Source: Limnoperna fortunei (Eukaryota; Mollusca; Bivalvia; Mytilida; Modiolidae). Taken from it: a stretch of DNA of 64,000 bases. A model generated the notes under the pieces. That model was not told the origin of the DNA. It saw only the letters and a list, made by a program, of their open reading frames with translations, and did not search any database. The stretch spans positions 49,903,648 through 49,967,647 of the forward strand of contig OX104115.1 of NCBI GenBank assembly GCA_944474755.1, read 5' to 3'. The translations under genes and the position numbers were made by a program. Position 1 is the first letter of the stretch; each line of letters begins with the position of its first letter. Below, in pieces: positions 46,888-58,263 of this stretch.

Positions 46888-47162
46888 TGTCTCGCCTGCA
46901 TTGCATCAGTAACAAAAAAATTACATCATAATCATTACAAAAATAGCATTAAATTCTTATCATTTAAAATATACAATGCATGGTTACAGAGAGATTGACT
47001 TAAACCAAAAACATTAACATAGTCACTGTGAAATTGAGGTCAAGCTCGGGTGAACTACCAAACAGTCACGTACTATTCAACAGCAACCTATATATCAAAT
47101 ATTGTCATCCTACCATGGATTCCCATTTATATATGTCTCGCCTCCATCGTCGCAAGCGAGAC
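46888..47162. repeat. GTCTCGCC-family dispersed repeat, copy B
   Basis: Starts TGTCTCGCCTGCATTGCATC and ends with the GTCTCGCCTCCATCGTCG / CGAGAC hairpin. One core unit only. It sits between two fragments of a pearl-like element (46700-46880 and 47163-47320), suggesting insertion into it. Confidence 0.72.
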
Positions 47163-47320
47163 AAAAACTTCAACTTTGTAAAAGACCATCCAATGAACAT
47201 TATGACAAGTTGGGTTTTAATTGGCCCAGTGTTTTCAGAGAAGAAGATTTAGATTCTAAAGAGGATAAACTGAAAGTGATAACAATAGCTAAAATGACAC
47301 TTCTGGTCAGGTCAACTAAA
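47163..47320 (-). repeat. Helentron/pearl-like 5'-end fragment
   Basis: AAGACCATCCAATGAACATT, then GTTTTCAGAGAAGAAGATTT and TGGTCAGGTCAACTAAAAAA, a diverged copy of the terminus seen at 46510-46685. Confidence 0.65.
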
Positions 47321-49113
47321 AAAACACGTATCCTTCACAATTGCAAGTACCAGTACTATTTCATGATAATATAACTAAGATAGAAAAGAAAAACAGTTCT
47401 TTAACAATATCATGTATATGATAATAACACTAAAATGTAAAAGAAAATGTAGTCAAATGATGGAGACAAATTCAAGGAATTGGCTTAAATTGTAAAAGGC
47501 CACATTCCTAAAAGCTCAGATGAACCATTTTATTTAAAAAAAAAATCGCTTTAAAAAAAACTGTTTCATTTGTAAAACTGATCAACAAAAAATTGGCCCT
47601 TTCAAACCCCTTTTTCTTATGGCCCAAGTGCCATAAAACCTTTCAGAGTAAAAATATTTTGCTCAGCATGAGCAATTACCATGACAACACTGGAAAAGGA
47701 AAGATTTTATTGCATGAAATTGAGAATTTAAAAAATTCTCAGTAAAGAAGTCAAGAAAATTTTTATGGAGCTGGGCCCTGATCTCTGAATGAAATACCAT
47801 TATCAATCTGTAATTCAATGAAACAAAACTCATCAAAATCTTGTAACAAATATATTAAAGGGGTTTCTCATACTGCCTTTATAATCAAACTCTACACTAT
47901 ACACTGTTTACTTGTATTGAATCACATGAAATAATCACAGGAGCTTAAAACATACTAGTATTTATTAATAATGTGCCAAGAGATAAGAGTATCGGATCGT
48001 AACCCTTGGCTAGCGAAGATGAGACTTGACAACTGACTTTCCTTCATAGTTAATTCTGAATCTAAACTTATTGTTGAGATATTTTCTACATTGTAAAACA
48101 TATTGTAAAACAACAACCAATCAATCTATTTGGTCTTTTAAGAAAATATTGCTCTGAAGTGGCTATCCAATATTCTTTTGTCCTTGTATTATGCTATTGA
48201 CCATTAAACAAATTAATAAAAAAATTAATATCCCTTTTTTGGCCCCTATATCTACAAGACTTTAAAAGATTTTTAAAATCTGAGGAAATAAAAATCAAGT
48301 ACATGCACACAGATTGTTATCATGGAAATGAATGCTTCTAAAATCTGGATACAAAATCTAATTAGGAAAATCAGATAAATTCTTAGAGCAGATATGGCAA
48401 AAAAGTATGAAGAAACTGAAGTTACGTTCATTGGAATTGCATATTACAAGAAGTTACATTGTAGTACATGTAGTTGATACAAATTACACAAACAAGTCAT
48501 CCGAGCCAGACAAAATAGTGATCCATACACCAGTTTTTTACCATCTCATGTCAGCCAAACATCCACATTTGGCAAAATCCGAGAGAACTTATTTACTAAA
48601 TTATTTTACTCCTTATGCCTGCTCTTAATTTTGGAGGTAAAGTTTAATTTAATTTTTAGATTTACTTAAAGGTTAAATAAACAAACAATTTCTACTTTTT
48701 GCATTTTTTCATTATGTTAATGTAATATTACATACATTTTATACAAGATGATGATCAATTTAAGTTTTTTTTTTAAATCGAGAGAACATAAATATCTTTC
48801 ACTGCTCTAAAGACAAGTTATTATTCACATTTATGTAGGACACTGTGAGAAATATCAAGAGCTCTGACGGATTCCAGATGTGTGCTTAACAACAGATACT
48901 GTAACTTCCTAACACTGAAGTTCAAATTTTAGCATGAACAGTGTGCAATAAACAACATGTTAACATATTTAATGATCAAATCAAACATATCACAACCTAA
49001 ACAGTAACAGGAAGGCATAAAACATTGATTTGGCACTAGTTAAGCACATCACAAACCAAATGGAATGATCCATCAGGCTACTGCAAACAGCCATTGGAAT
49101 ATGCACTTGTATC
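47321..49113. other. Interval without a recognised gene; possible 3' UTR of the minus-strand gene
   Basis: Lies downstream of the zinc-ribbon exon on the minus strand. Several TTTATT (AATAAA in that orientation) occur but none can be chosen. No other coding signal. Confidence 0.35.
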
Positions 49114-49338
49114 TCAGAAATTCCTCTCCTTTTCACAGTCCATATCTGATAGTTCTTCAAATTCTCTTAGCTGTGTCGCTTTGCATGAGGGGCAAACAAC
49201 ATGGTCCATCAAGTATTTACTGTTGGGATGTAGACGACATCTTTGTTGCACTCTTCCTCTAAACACATTCCCACATGACCGACACAATATTCCCATGATC
49301 CTTCTGTGACATATGCACTCCAACACTTCTGGTTTAGT
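49114..49338 (-). CDS. Last coding exon of a small cysteine-rich, zinc-ribbon-like protein
   Basis: 74 residues and a stop. The minus-strand acceptor TTTTGCAG directly precedes ACTAAACC. The peptide contains ECICHRR, LCRSCGNVF, QQRCRLHP and VCPSCKA: CxCH, CxxC, C and CxxC, a likely double zinc-binding unit, with RLHPNSKYLMD between and an acidic tail. It resembles conserved uncharacterised animal zinc-ribbon proteins, but I cannot name a family with confidence. Upstream exons should lie at higher coordinates; none was recognised in the window, so the intron may exceed 14 kb or the rest is too short to see. The open frame extends two codons past the acceptor by chance. Confidence 0.65.
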   Translation of the reverse strand, partial: TKPEVLECICHRRIMGILCRSCGNVFRGRVQQRCRLHPNSKYLMDHVVCPSCKATQLREFEELSDMDCEKERNF

Positions 49339-49344
49339 CTGCAA

Positions 49345-50952
49345 AATTTTTATAACAAGATGTTAAAAGGAATATACTAGTAGTAGATCAAGCAATTTTA
49401 GAAATACAATTTACAATTTACATGTAAACCATTTTTACTGAACATAAGGTTATACTAAATACATTGTCAAATAAAGATTATTTTGTTGTTGTACAACATA
49501 TATACAAAATACATTACAATTTATGTTCTTGTCAGATAAAAATACCTGTATAACCTAACCATAATCATACAACTTCTAGTTAGACGTTGCTTTTGTTAAT
49601 CATCTGATCACTTCATTTTTTCTGTAACTCTCAATTATCTGGTAAAATGGAGGTCAATCAGATCCATATGAATAATTAAAAGTATGACGAGAAAATGCAT
49701 CTAGTTTCAAAAAATGTTAGTAATCTGTTTATCACTGTTTTGTAACATTGTGACATCACTTTGTTTACTTAACCACATCTCGATAGTAGTAGAGGGACTC
49801 AGGAGATGGGACATACTGCACAAAAAGATCAAAGGAAAATACTGCAAAAAAATTACTTTTCTTGCAATTTTGATATTAAATGCTAGTTTATGCCCAGATG
49901 CTGTTTCTATGACTGTTGCCACATTGAATTTCCAATCAGGAGCAATTTGTAGGACAGTTTCTTTGAAAAGCTGTTTGTATGTTTTTGCCATACAATCCTA
50001 TGTTTCATAATGGCCGTCGTGCTGAATTTTGAATCGGCCCCAAAAACTAAAAACTTTGTAGAGAACCAAGAACAATCATTTCTGCAATACTACAAATCAA
50101 TATGCCAATATGTGGTATTACAAATCGCCTTAAAAAACTGTAAAAATTACACAAGATCACTTTCCAAGCTTCATTTCTGAAAAGTTGTTTTAAATGTGAA
50201 GAATAATTTCCGAGTTGTTTTGTTTGTTTTATGTTTTTCACATACAGTTGCAAGTTACTATGTTAAGCAAATTTCCATTGTAGAAGCAATCTAGTATTTT
50301 AAATGAAAACAAAAAACTCAAAATAAGTAGGTACTTTTTTTATTATATCACACTCCTTCTGCTAAGTGGTTTATGAGGAAACAAATTTAAAATTTCAGTC
50401 AATCGGAACACATCTGATGCTTTAGCAGCCATGTTGAATTTCCTATCGCTATGAAAAACTCAAAATAAGACAATACAGGGTTATAGGTTTTTTAATTACT
50501 GTCACCCCTGGAAATTAATTTCTACGCATTAGAAAGTCCTTTTTTTTTCCTGGTCACCTGTGGGCAAGTACATATTATAAGTTTGGATTTGCCCTGTCAT
50601 GACCAAACAATACATTAATTTTGTTCATATGTTTACTTTTGTAAAATCAAAAGTTTTCACCACTGCTGAAAAACATTTTTGAGATCGAGTAAGAATGCAA
50701 TAAGAACAAATTCTAACTAGGTATAACTGACAAAATCCATATTTTCGGGAAACATTTTGGGGTTGTTTTTTTTTGTTTCTGTTTAGTTTTTTACAAATTT
50801 GGTAATGAATTAAAAAAAGATAACACTGAAGTTTTTTTTTAACACAAATTGACTTGCACTGGGCCGAATTTTACTGCTGTTATAATCCGAAGTTAGCATT
50901 GTGATTTGTCGGATTAACGGCAGAATTCAGTCCTATTGCTCACAATGTTGCA
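49345..50952. other. Interval without a gene; decayed pearl-like segments
   Basis: 49780-50560 contains old, diverged versions of pearl-like units (GGCCGTCGTGCTGAATTTTG; CATGTTGAATTTCCTATCGC). Nothing else recognised. Confidence 0.45.
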
Positions 50953-52034
50953 AACAAGTGTGGACACAGAAACTCGTCTCGCCTGCATTCCGCATCAGTA
51001 ACGAAAATACATTTTGTCATAAGCATTACGTAAATAGCGTTTAATATCAGCAGCGGCCTGTATACCAAATATTGTCACCATACCATGCATAGTTACAGAG
51101 GAAAATTTTTAAGTAGTCACTGGACCGTGAAATTGAGGTCAAGGTCAGGTGACACCTACCAGACAGTCATGTACTATTCATCAGCAACCTATATACCAAA
51201 TATTGTCATCCTACCATGCATGGTTACAGGGGAACAGCCCTAATCCAAAAACTTTTACGTAGTCGCTGGACTGTGAAATTGAGGTCAAGGTCAGGTGACA
51301 CATACCAGAAACCAGACAGTCATGTACTATTCATCAGCAACCTATATACCAAATATTGTCATCCTACCATGCATGGTTACAGGGGAACAGCCCTAATCCA
51401 AAAACTTTTACGTAGTCGCTGGACTGTGAAATTGAGGTCAAGGTCAGGTGACACATACCAGAAACCAGACAGTCATGTACTAGTCATCAGCAACCTACAT
51501 ACCAAATATTGTCATCCTACCATTCGTGGTAACAGAGGAACTGTCGTAACCCAAAAACTTTAACGTAGTCCCTGGACCGTGAAATTGAGGTCAAGGTCAG
51601 GTGATAGCTACAATAATGTAGCTCCTTTTTTTTATTATGGACGGAGCTACAAAGAGGTCCCATTACTCGTAATGGAGCAAAAACACTTTTGGGATTTACA
51701 CATATTTTCCGCTATTTAACCTTTGTCTTTATTAAATAAATATGTTTTCTTTCCTCCGCCGTTCATCTGATATGTCTACAATGTCTAATTAAATAATTTT
51801 AACACTTTTTCGTAATCGTGTCATTGTTGACATAATTAAAATTGTGGAGTGTAGAATTTCGGAATCGTATCGGTAAAATTTTGTAATAAGGGGACATAAT
51901 CATAATGCAAATGAATGCAGCTGAAATCATCCGGAATTTCATTTTTTACCAAATCGATTCCAATATTATCGAAATTATGCACTTCCGGAATTCATATTTT
52001 TGTCAACAATGCCATGATTATGAATAAAGTGATA

Positions 52035-52047
52035 TTGATTGATTGAT
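52035..52047 (-). repeat. (ATCA)n tail of the LINE
   Basis: TTGATTGATTGAT on the + strand, immediately next to the target duplication; typical tandem tail rather than poly(A). Confidence 0.85.
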
Positions 52048-52274
52048 GTTTAACGATCAGCAAGCAATATTTTAGCTATATTCAAGACGTGAAAATTATA
52101 ATTATTAAATTAGTAGAACGTCATGCCTCCTTCTTATACTAAAAAGTGATCTCATACAATAATATGAGAATATACACAGATAAAAAATGGTAGTTAAAAC
52201 AATAAAAATATGAAGTATCACAATTAATAGTGAAATTAAATTTTATTAAATAAATTAATTTCCTTTAAGAACTT

Positions 52275-55200
52275 TTAAATTGTGTCGCCTGCGACAGTTT
52301 TAAATAAATTAAAATACGTATCTGCACTATAGAAACGTTCCTGAATGTGGGCCACGTCCACACAGTTCATCAAGACATGCTTAATGGTGTATGGACTGTT
52401 GCATGGCACACATTCGGGTCGTGGCTCATTGTTTAAAATATAACTATGTGTCGTCCTGGTATGACCAAGACGACATCTTGTTAAAACAACTTGGTCTCTT
52501 CGACCTCTAAAACATTTAAAATTATTTGTGTGCAGTAGTGGCTGGATCTCATGAAGTTAATTATGAACTTGGAGATCCCAACCACTCTGCCACAAATTAG
52601 AAATATATTTAAAAATCAACGGTTTAAAATCGGTAAAAGGAATACTACAGTTAATGATGGTATCCTTTAGTGCATTTTTAGCCTCCTGATCCACGACTGT
52701 GTTTCCACGGATTCCGACATGACTGGGAATCCAGAAGAAGATAATTTCCTTTCCCAAAGCAACAAGTGATTTGTAGATTTGAATAATTTTTAAAATGTAA
52801 GGATTTTTAATTTTGAAATTTTCAATAGCCAGTAGACAAGACAGGGAATCAGAGCAGACAATGAATTTGCATTCGTTTGACGAAGCAACTATTTTCATCG
52901 CAAGAAGAATAGCTTGCGCCTCTGCTGTAAATACAGATGAGGTAGACGGAAGGCGGCGAGTTTCAACACGCTCTCCGAAGACAGCGGCCGAGGCGACTTT
53001 ATCACCGTCTTTTGACCCGTCTGTGTAAATAGTACTATAGTCAGGGTAACAAGATTTAATTTCTGCATAATGTTGTTGTATTAATAAATGGTTTGTGTCG
53101 GACTTTTTATGTTTTCTTAGATCATAAATAAATATCGGTTTTGGGTTTAACCACGGGGGATTATGTGGAATTTCGATTGCAGCAATTTCATCTAAATTTA
53201 TACCAGAATTTCCCAAATGAGATTTAATTCGGAGGCCAAAAGGTTGAATTTTGTTTGGATGTTTGTCAAAAATGTTTTGATAAAGAGGTTTGAAAACACA
53301 GTCGTGGGCGGGGTTGCCAGGATATGCCTTTAATTTGGTTGCATATTGCAAACCGAGCTTTATTCTTCTTTGATACAAAGAAGGCTCGCCTGCTTCTACA
53401 TATAAACTCTCAACAGGTGTGGTTCTGAAAGCTCCAAGGCATAGTCGCAATCCTTGATGGTGTATAGTATCAAGGATTTTGACATATGACTTGCGAGCAG
53501 AACCATAAATAAAGCAACCGTAATCCAATTTAGATCGAACCAGCGATCTATATAGATTAAGTAAAACATCGCACTCAGTACCCCAGTCGGTGCTGGATAC
53601 GACTTTTAAAATATCCAATGCTTTAATGCATTTATTTTTTAACATTTTGATATGGGGTAGAAAGGTTAGCCTTGAATCAAATATGAGACCAAGAAAAGTA
53701 GTTTCCTTTACAATTTTTATAGGATTATTGTGTAATTTTAATTCGGGATCAGGATGCATCTTTACAAAAATGCATCCCCACGGTTTTTGCAGTGGAGAAT
53801 TTAAAATCATTCTCCATTGCCCATTTCTCTATTCTATTTAAACATAACTGCAGTTGACGTTCAATATTATTCATGTTTTTTCCTCTGTAACATATGAGGA
53901 AGTCGTCAACATATAGAGAACCATCAATATTATCTTTTAAAACTTGAGCAGGCTATTGATTTTAATACTAAATAAAGTGACAGAAAGGATGCTGCCCTGG
54001 GGAACACCCATTTCCTGTTCAAACGGGTCAGATAGAGTAGAATTTACCCTAACTTTAAATTCTCTGTCAGATAAAAAGTTTGAAATAAAGGTAGGAAGTC
54101 TACCTTTCAACCCCATATCAAAAAGATCTTTTAAAATACCATATTTCCATGTTGTGTCATATGCTTTTTCTAAATCGAAAAAGATAGACACAACATGCTC
54201 ATTTTTTGCAAAGGCGTTTCGAATATACGTTTCGAAACGTACAAGATGATCTAGGGTACTTCACCCTTGTCTGAAACCACATTGAATATTAGAAAGTAGA
54301 TTGTTGGATTCTAAAAACCAGACAAGGCTATCATTGATCATCCTTTCCATGGTTTTACAAAGATAGCTTGTGAGGGCTATAGGCCGATAGTTGGACGCTT
54401 CAGAGTGATCTTTTCCTGGTTTTGGAATAGGCACAACAGTGGCCTTTTTCCAAATAGATGGTAAGTCACCCGTTTCCCAAATGTTGTTAAGAAGATTCAA
54501 AAGGCATTGGAGAGAAGATTGTGGCAGATGTTTGAGAAGTTGATAATGGATGTCATCTGGACCACATGCCGTATCGCGAGACTTGCTCAAAGAGGTTTTT
54601 AGCTCTTCCAAAGAAAACGGTGTATTGTAATCTTCTAGATTTTTTGACTGGAAATTAAGTTTTGATTTTTCTTTTTGAGTTTTGATACGTTGAAAATCGG
54701 GATGATAATTTTCAGCGGACGATTGTTTTGCAAATGTTTCGGCCAATTTGTTAGATATTTCCGACTCTGATGTTAACAAGTCTTGTCCATCCTTTAAATG
54801 ATGGACATTTGCTTTACTGTTTTTACCTTTAATTTTACGAATCATGTTCCAAATTTTATTCATGGGGGTATGGTTATTCAGTTTGGAAACAAAGTTACGC
54901 CAAGAAGTGCGTCGTCTTTGTTTCGTTACCCTGCGAGCTTTCGCTCGAAAAATTCAGAAATGGTTAAGATTATTTTGACTTTTTTCCGGTCTCTAATAAC
55001 GTCCTCACAGCTGTCGTCGAACCATGGTTTACTAGGATGTTTTGGATTTGTCGAGGTCTTAGGAATTGTTTCATCAGCAATTGAAATAAGTGTTTCATTG
55101 AATTTTAAAATTGGATCAGAAACAGCTTCAAAAGCATCCGAGTTAAGTCGCTCTATACAGAGTTGTTCAAATAGAGGCCAATTGGCCTTGCCAAATTTAT

Positions 55201-55879
55201 ACCGAGCGACTCGTTCTGTGTTTGACGAGTGTAAAGATTGCAAGATAATGGGGAAGTGATCACTGCCACAGAGATCGTCATGGACTTTCCATGAGAAATC
55301 GGGCAACAGAGAAGGATCTGCTATTGTTAGATCAACAGCCGAATATGATCCATTCCCAGAATGTAAATATGTATTGGTTCCATCATTAAAAATACACAGA
55401 TCTTCCTGATCCATCAAGCCTTCAATAATTTTACCTTTATCGTTTATTGTGTTACTGCCCCATAAAGGGTTGTGTCCGTTGAAGTCCCCAAGTAATATAT
55501 AAGGGGCCGGAAGCTGATCAGTAAGATGTTTCAATTGATTTAAATTTAATGAAGAATTCGGAGGGATATACACAGAGCATAAGGTAATCGTTTTGTCTAA
55601 AGATATTCTAACAGCAACCGCCTGCAGATCAGTGTTGAGATCTACAGGGCTATGTAGAACTTGATCTTTTACAAGAATGGTAGAGCCGCCCGCAGCTCTA
55701 TCATTCTCTTCTACATATGTGCTGTATAAGGAGTAGTTTTTTAAAGATATGTTATCACTTCGTTTGAGATGGGATTCTTGAAGGCAAAATGCAACAGGAA
55801 GAAATGCTTGAACTAATAAAGTAATTTCTAGAAAGTTAATCTTGAGACCTCGACAATTCCATTGTATTATTGTACCCAT
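52275..55879 (-). pseudogene. LINE ORF2 (endonuclease, reverse transcriptase, RNase H), broken
   Basis: Starts at 55879 (MGTIIQWNCRGL). Endonuclease: NCRGL, LQESHL, GDFNGH, SDHFPI. RT: VVPIPKPGKDHSEASNYRPI, FFDLEKAYD, GVPQGSILS and YVDD (near 53900). RNase H: YTDGSKDG, FTAEAQAI, CSDSLSC, WIPSHVGIRGN. The C-terminal tail has PECVPCNSPYTIKHVLMNC, a Cys/His motif. Breaks: frameshift near 54950 between endonuclease and RT; TGA at 54261-54263; frameshift near 53940 and a compensating one near 53760; TAA at 52557-52559 before the Cys-rich tail. The frame would end at 52275. All catalytic motifs can still be read, so decay is recent to moderate. ORF2 normally nicks the target and reverse transcribes in place. 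Confidence 0.9.
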
Positions 55880-57159
55880 TATGGTCTGCGAATAGGGGAA
55901 TAGTTGACAGGTTTTTTGGGGCTATTCCGCCAGCTTCTGCTGGGGGATCTACTTTTAGATCCAGTATCTGGGGGTAGTGTATCCATGGGATCGCCCCAGA
56001 TAGTAGTGTCTAGATGATCTAGACTTCCAAACCTGTTTTGAATTTGAATTGGAGTTAGAAGATTTTGTATTTGGATTGGCCTTAATATTTGAATTTTTTG
56101 GGGGGCTGCTTGAAGAATTAGTTGAGGATTGAGAAGGTGTTGAAGACGTAGTAGATGCCGAAGGCATAGAAGTTTGAGATGCCGAAGATTTTCGAGATGA
56201 TGTAATTTTTTATGAGTAGTTTGAGCCGATAGTCTTGTTGGGTCTTTCTGATCTATAGGCCAGGTGATCATGGTTTGCGTTTCAGAAGTAACGCAAACGC
56301 GTTTCGTCACACTGGCATATGACATTACAGAAGACGATGGATTACTCACTGAACTAAAGAGACAACGAGCCTCAGGGTAAGTGATGTTCCTTTCTGTTTT
56401 CAATTTTTGTATGTCCTTTTCTTTTTTAAAATGATGACAATCTTTTGAGGACGACATGTGGGCTTCACCACAATTGGCACACTTTGGGTTGTTTGTGCAG
56501 GTAAAGCCCTCATGCCCTACCTCTGCACAGTTGAAGCATACCAATGAGCCTCTACATTGTCCCTTGCCATGACCAAATTTTTGGCATTTAAAGCAGCGCA
56601 CAGGATTTGGGATAAATGCGCTGACTTTAACGCTGTATAGTCCAATTTTGATAGACTGAGGGACAGATGGAGAATTAAAGTTGAGCAGAAAGGTATTCAG
56701 TTTTACCTGAATACCTTGTCTCTTGGCAATGAATCTTTTTACCTTTGTTACACCCTGAGGTTTGAGTTCTTCACAAATTTCCTCGTCCGTTAGTTCAGAG
56801 AGATCATCGTCTCTGTAATGAATGATCCCTTGACAAGAATTTAATGTTCTGTGAGGAGTGGAAGATATTTCTAAATCGAGAATTTTATTGAGCTGCAGTA
56901 AATTTAAAGATTGTTGTTTTTTTGAAACTTCAATAAGAATTGATCCGGATTTCATTTTTGTTACGTTTTTAACATCTCCTGCACAGCCTTTAATAGTTTT
57001 TCCTATGACGAAAGGAGAAATTTTCGATAATGGTTTGTTAGAATCTTTACTAGTCAAAACAATAAAACGTGAAAAGTGATCATCATCAACTATTTCTTCA
57101 AGCGAAATGTCATTTTTTCTTTTTTTTGAACCTGTTTGCGTAAATGTTTTGGAAGCCAT
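55879..57159 (-). CDS. LINE ORF1, zinc-knuckle nucleic-acid-binding protein
   Basis: 426 residues from MASKTFTQTGSKKRKND. The frame is open back to 57300, but that extension has no typical features. Three CCHC-type knuckles: CFKCQKFGHGKGQC (about 189-202), CFNCAEVGHEGFTC (208-221), CANCGEAHMSSSKDC (227-241, variant). An RRM-like N-terminal region precedes them. The C-terminal part (about 56030-56215) reads as an odd His/Leu-rich stretch, while another frame gives a Ser/Asn-rich linker (SMPSASTTSSTPSQSS in 56113-56170), so two compensating indels are likely. Its stop overlaps the ORF2 start (TAATG). ORF1 proteins package LINE RNA. Confidence 0.85.
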   Translation of the reverse strand: MASKTFTQTGSKKRKNDISLEEIVDDDHFSRFIVLTSKDSNKPLSKISPFVIGKTIKGCAGDVKNVTKMKSGSILIEVSKKQQSLNLLQLNKILDLEISSTPHRTLNSCQGIIHYRDDDLSELTDEEICEELKPQGVTKVKRFIAKRQGIQVKLNTFLLNFNSPSVPQSIKIGLYSVKVSAFIPNPVRCFKCQKFGHGKGQCRGSLVCFNCAEVGHEGFTCTNNPKCANCGEAHMSSSKDCHHFKKEKDIQKLKTERNITYPEARCLFSSVSNPSSSVMSYASVTKRVCVTSETQTMITWPIDQKDPTRLSAQTTHKKLHHLENLRHLKLLCLRHLLRLQHLLNPQLILQAAPQKIQILRPIQIQNLLTPIQIQNRFGSLDHLDTTIWGDPMDTLPPDTGSKSRSPSRSWRNSPKKPVNYSPIRRP

Positions 57160-57369
57160 GTTAAAAGAATACGGTTCACCACCCTTGTCACCCACCCGCC
57201 ACGGAGTGCCAACAGGGGCGATGCTTGGTATCTGCGGATCGCCAGCAGAAAGCATCAGGTATTCCAAGGGTGGTATACTCAAATAGATGAATTTCTTCAC
57301 GAACGCAAGCTTCGTGCCAGAATTAACTGGCGAAACAACCGTTCGAAACTCTATCTACTCGATTGACCC

Positions 57370-58046
57370 ATGAGCCACCGCCTTCTTAACAGCTTGTAAC
57401 TGAACAACTTTGCAACTGAAATTCACAAGATCTAATCAAGTGACAGGAGAAATGACGACAAGCTTGTTAAGGGCTCGGCGTGACCAGCCGATTGACCGAA
57501 CCGGGTCCATCCAGTCTCCAGTCTAGTTGAAGTCAGGGCCAAAGTGGTGTATTGAAAATCAAACCCGCCGACCCGCACTAATGGATGCAGCAGAGAGTGA
57601 TCTCTCAACCACCAGGATCCCTTCCTCCACCATCACGGGTTGCAACACACGGCAAACATGTCGCCTCTATAAAGCTGAGGAAGCTTTGCCCTTCAGCCAT
57701 TGCCTTCTTTGCAAATCCTGTAAGGAAGCCGTCTATTAAATGGTACATACATTTCATGGAACAGTTTGAAGGAAAAATGTAATAGAGTAGCTTAAATGAT
57801 AAGGATTCACAAAGGGCAAGACGTGACATGCCGATTCATCGAAGTCAGGGCTAACTCGATTTCCCGTCTAGAAAAAGTAAGGGTTCAGTAAGTTATCGGG
57901 ACCGTTTACCCCGCCTACTGAAATCCCGTCCTGTAATCGACACGGGTCGCAGCACACGGCAAGTGTTGCCTCTGTTAGCAGACTCTTACTGCAGGCTGAG
58001 GAAGCCGTGGGCCTATTCTACTGTGCCCCGGGGCCCACACGGGGTA
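57370..58046 (-). promoter_or_regulatory. Two diverged tandem monomers at the LINE 5' end (putative promoter)
   Basis: Segments recur about 305-350 bases apart: GCTCGGCGTGACCAGCCGAT (57472) vs GGCAAGACGTGACATGCCGA (57816); CACGGGTTGCAACACACGGC (57635) vs CACGGGTCGCAGCACACGGC (57940); both followed by GCTGAGGAAGC. More GC-rich than surroundings. Tandem 5' monomers act as promoters in several LINEs; that role here is inference. Confidence 0.55.
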
Positions 58047-58263
58047 AATAAAATGATAAAACTAACGAATACGGTGTTGTGGAAATATCAGTTAAACTGC
58101 AAATACATAAAAAAGTATGTAGCAAACCAGGGAAACAGTTAAATTGCTTATAAAATGCATAAAACCCCCAGGTGTGAATCACCCCCGGGCTGCTCCATTA
58201 CGAGTAATGGGACCGCTTTGTAGCTCCGTCCATACAAAAAAAATAAAAAATAAAAAAAAAAAA

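Larger units (their letters stand above)
52035..58046 (-). mobile_element. LINE retrotransposon, I/Nimb-like, with RNase H
   Basis: About 6.0 kb, reading on the minus strand. Flanked by a 12-bp target duplication AATAAAGTGATA (52023-52034) / AATAAAATGATA (58047-58058), one mismatch. Layout: tandem 5' monomers, ORF1 with three zinc knuckles, ORF2 with AP endonuclease, RT, RNase H and a Cys-rich tail, 3' UTR and an (ATCA)n tail. RNase H after RT, CCHC-bearing ORF1 and a short tandem tail fit the I superclade (Nimb-like in molluscs); exact clade needs a tree. ORF2 carries two stops and about three frameshifts, so this copy is dead. Confidence 0.92.

Noticed and set aside
49707..50010. Open frames on both strands
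   Set aside because: They fall in decayed pearl-like repeat units (TTGAATTTCCAATCAG and relatives).
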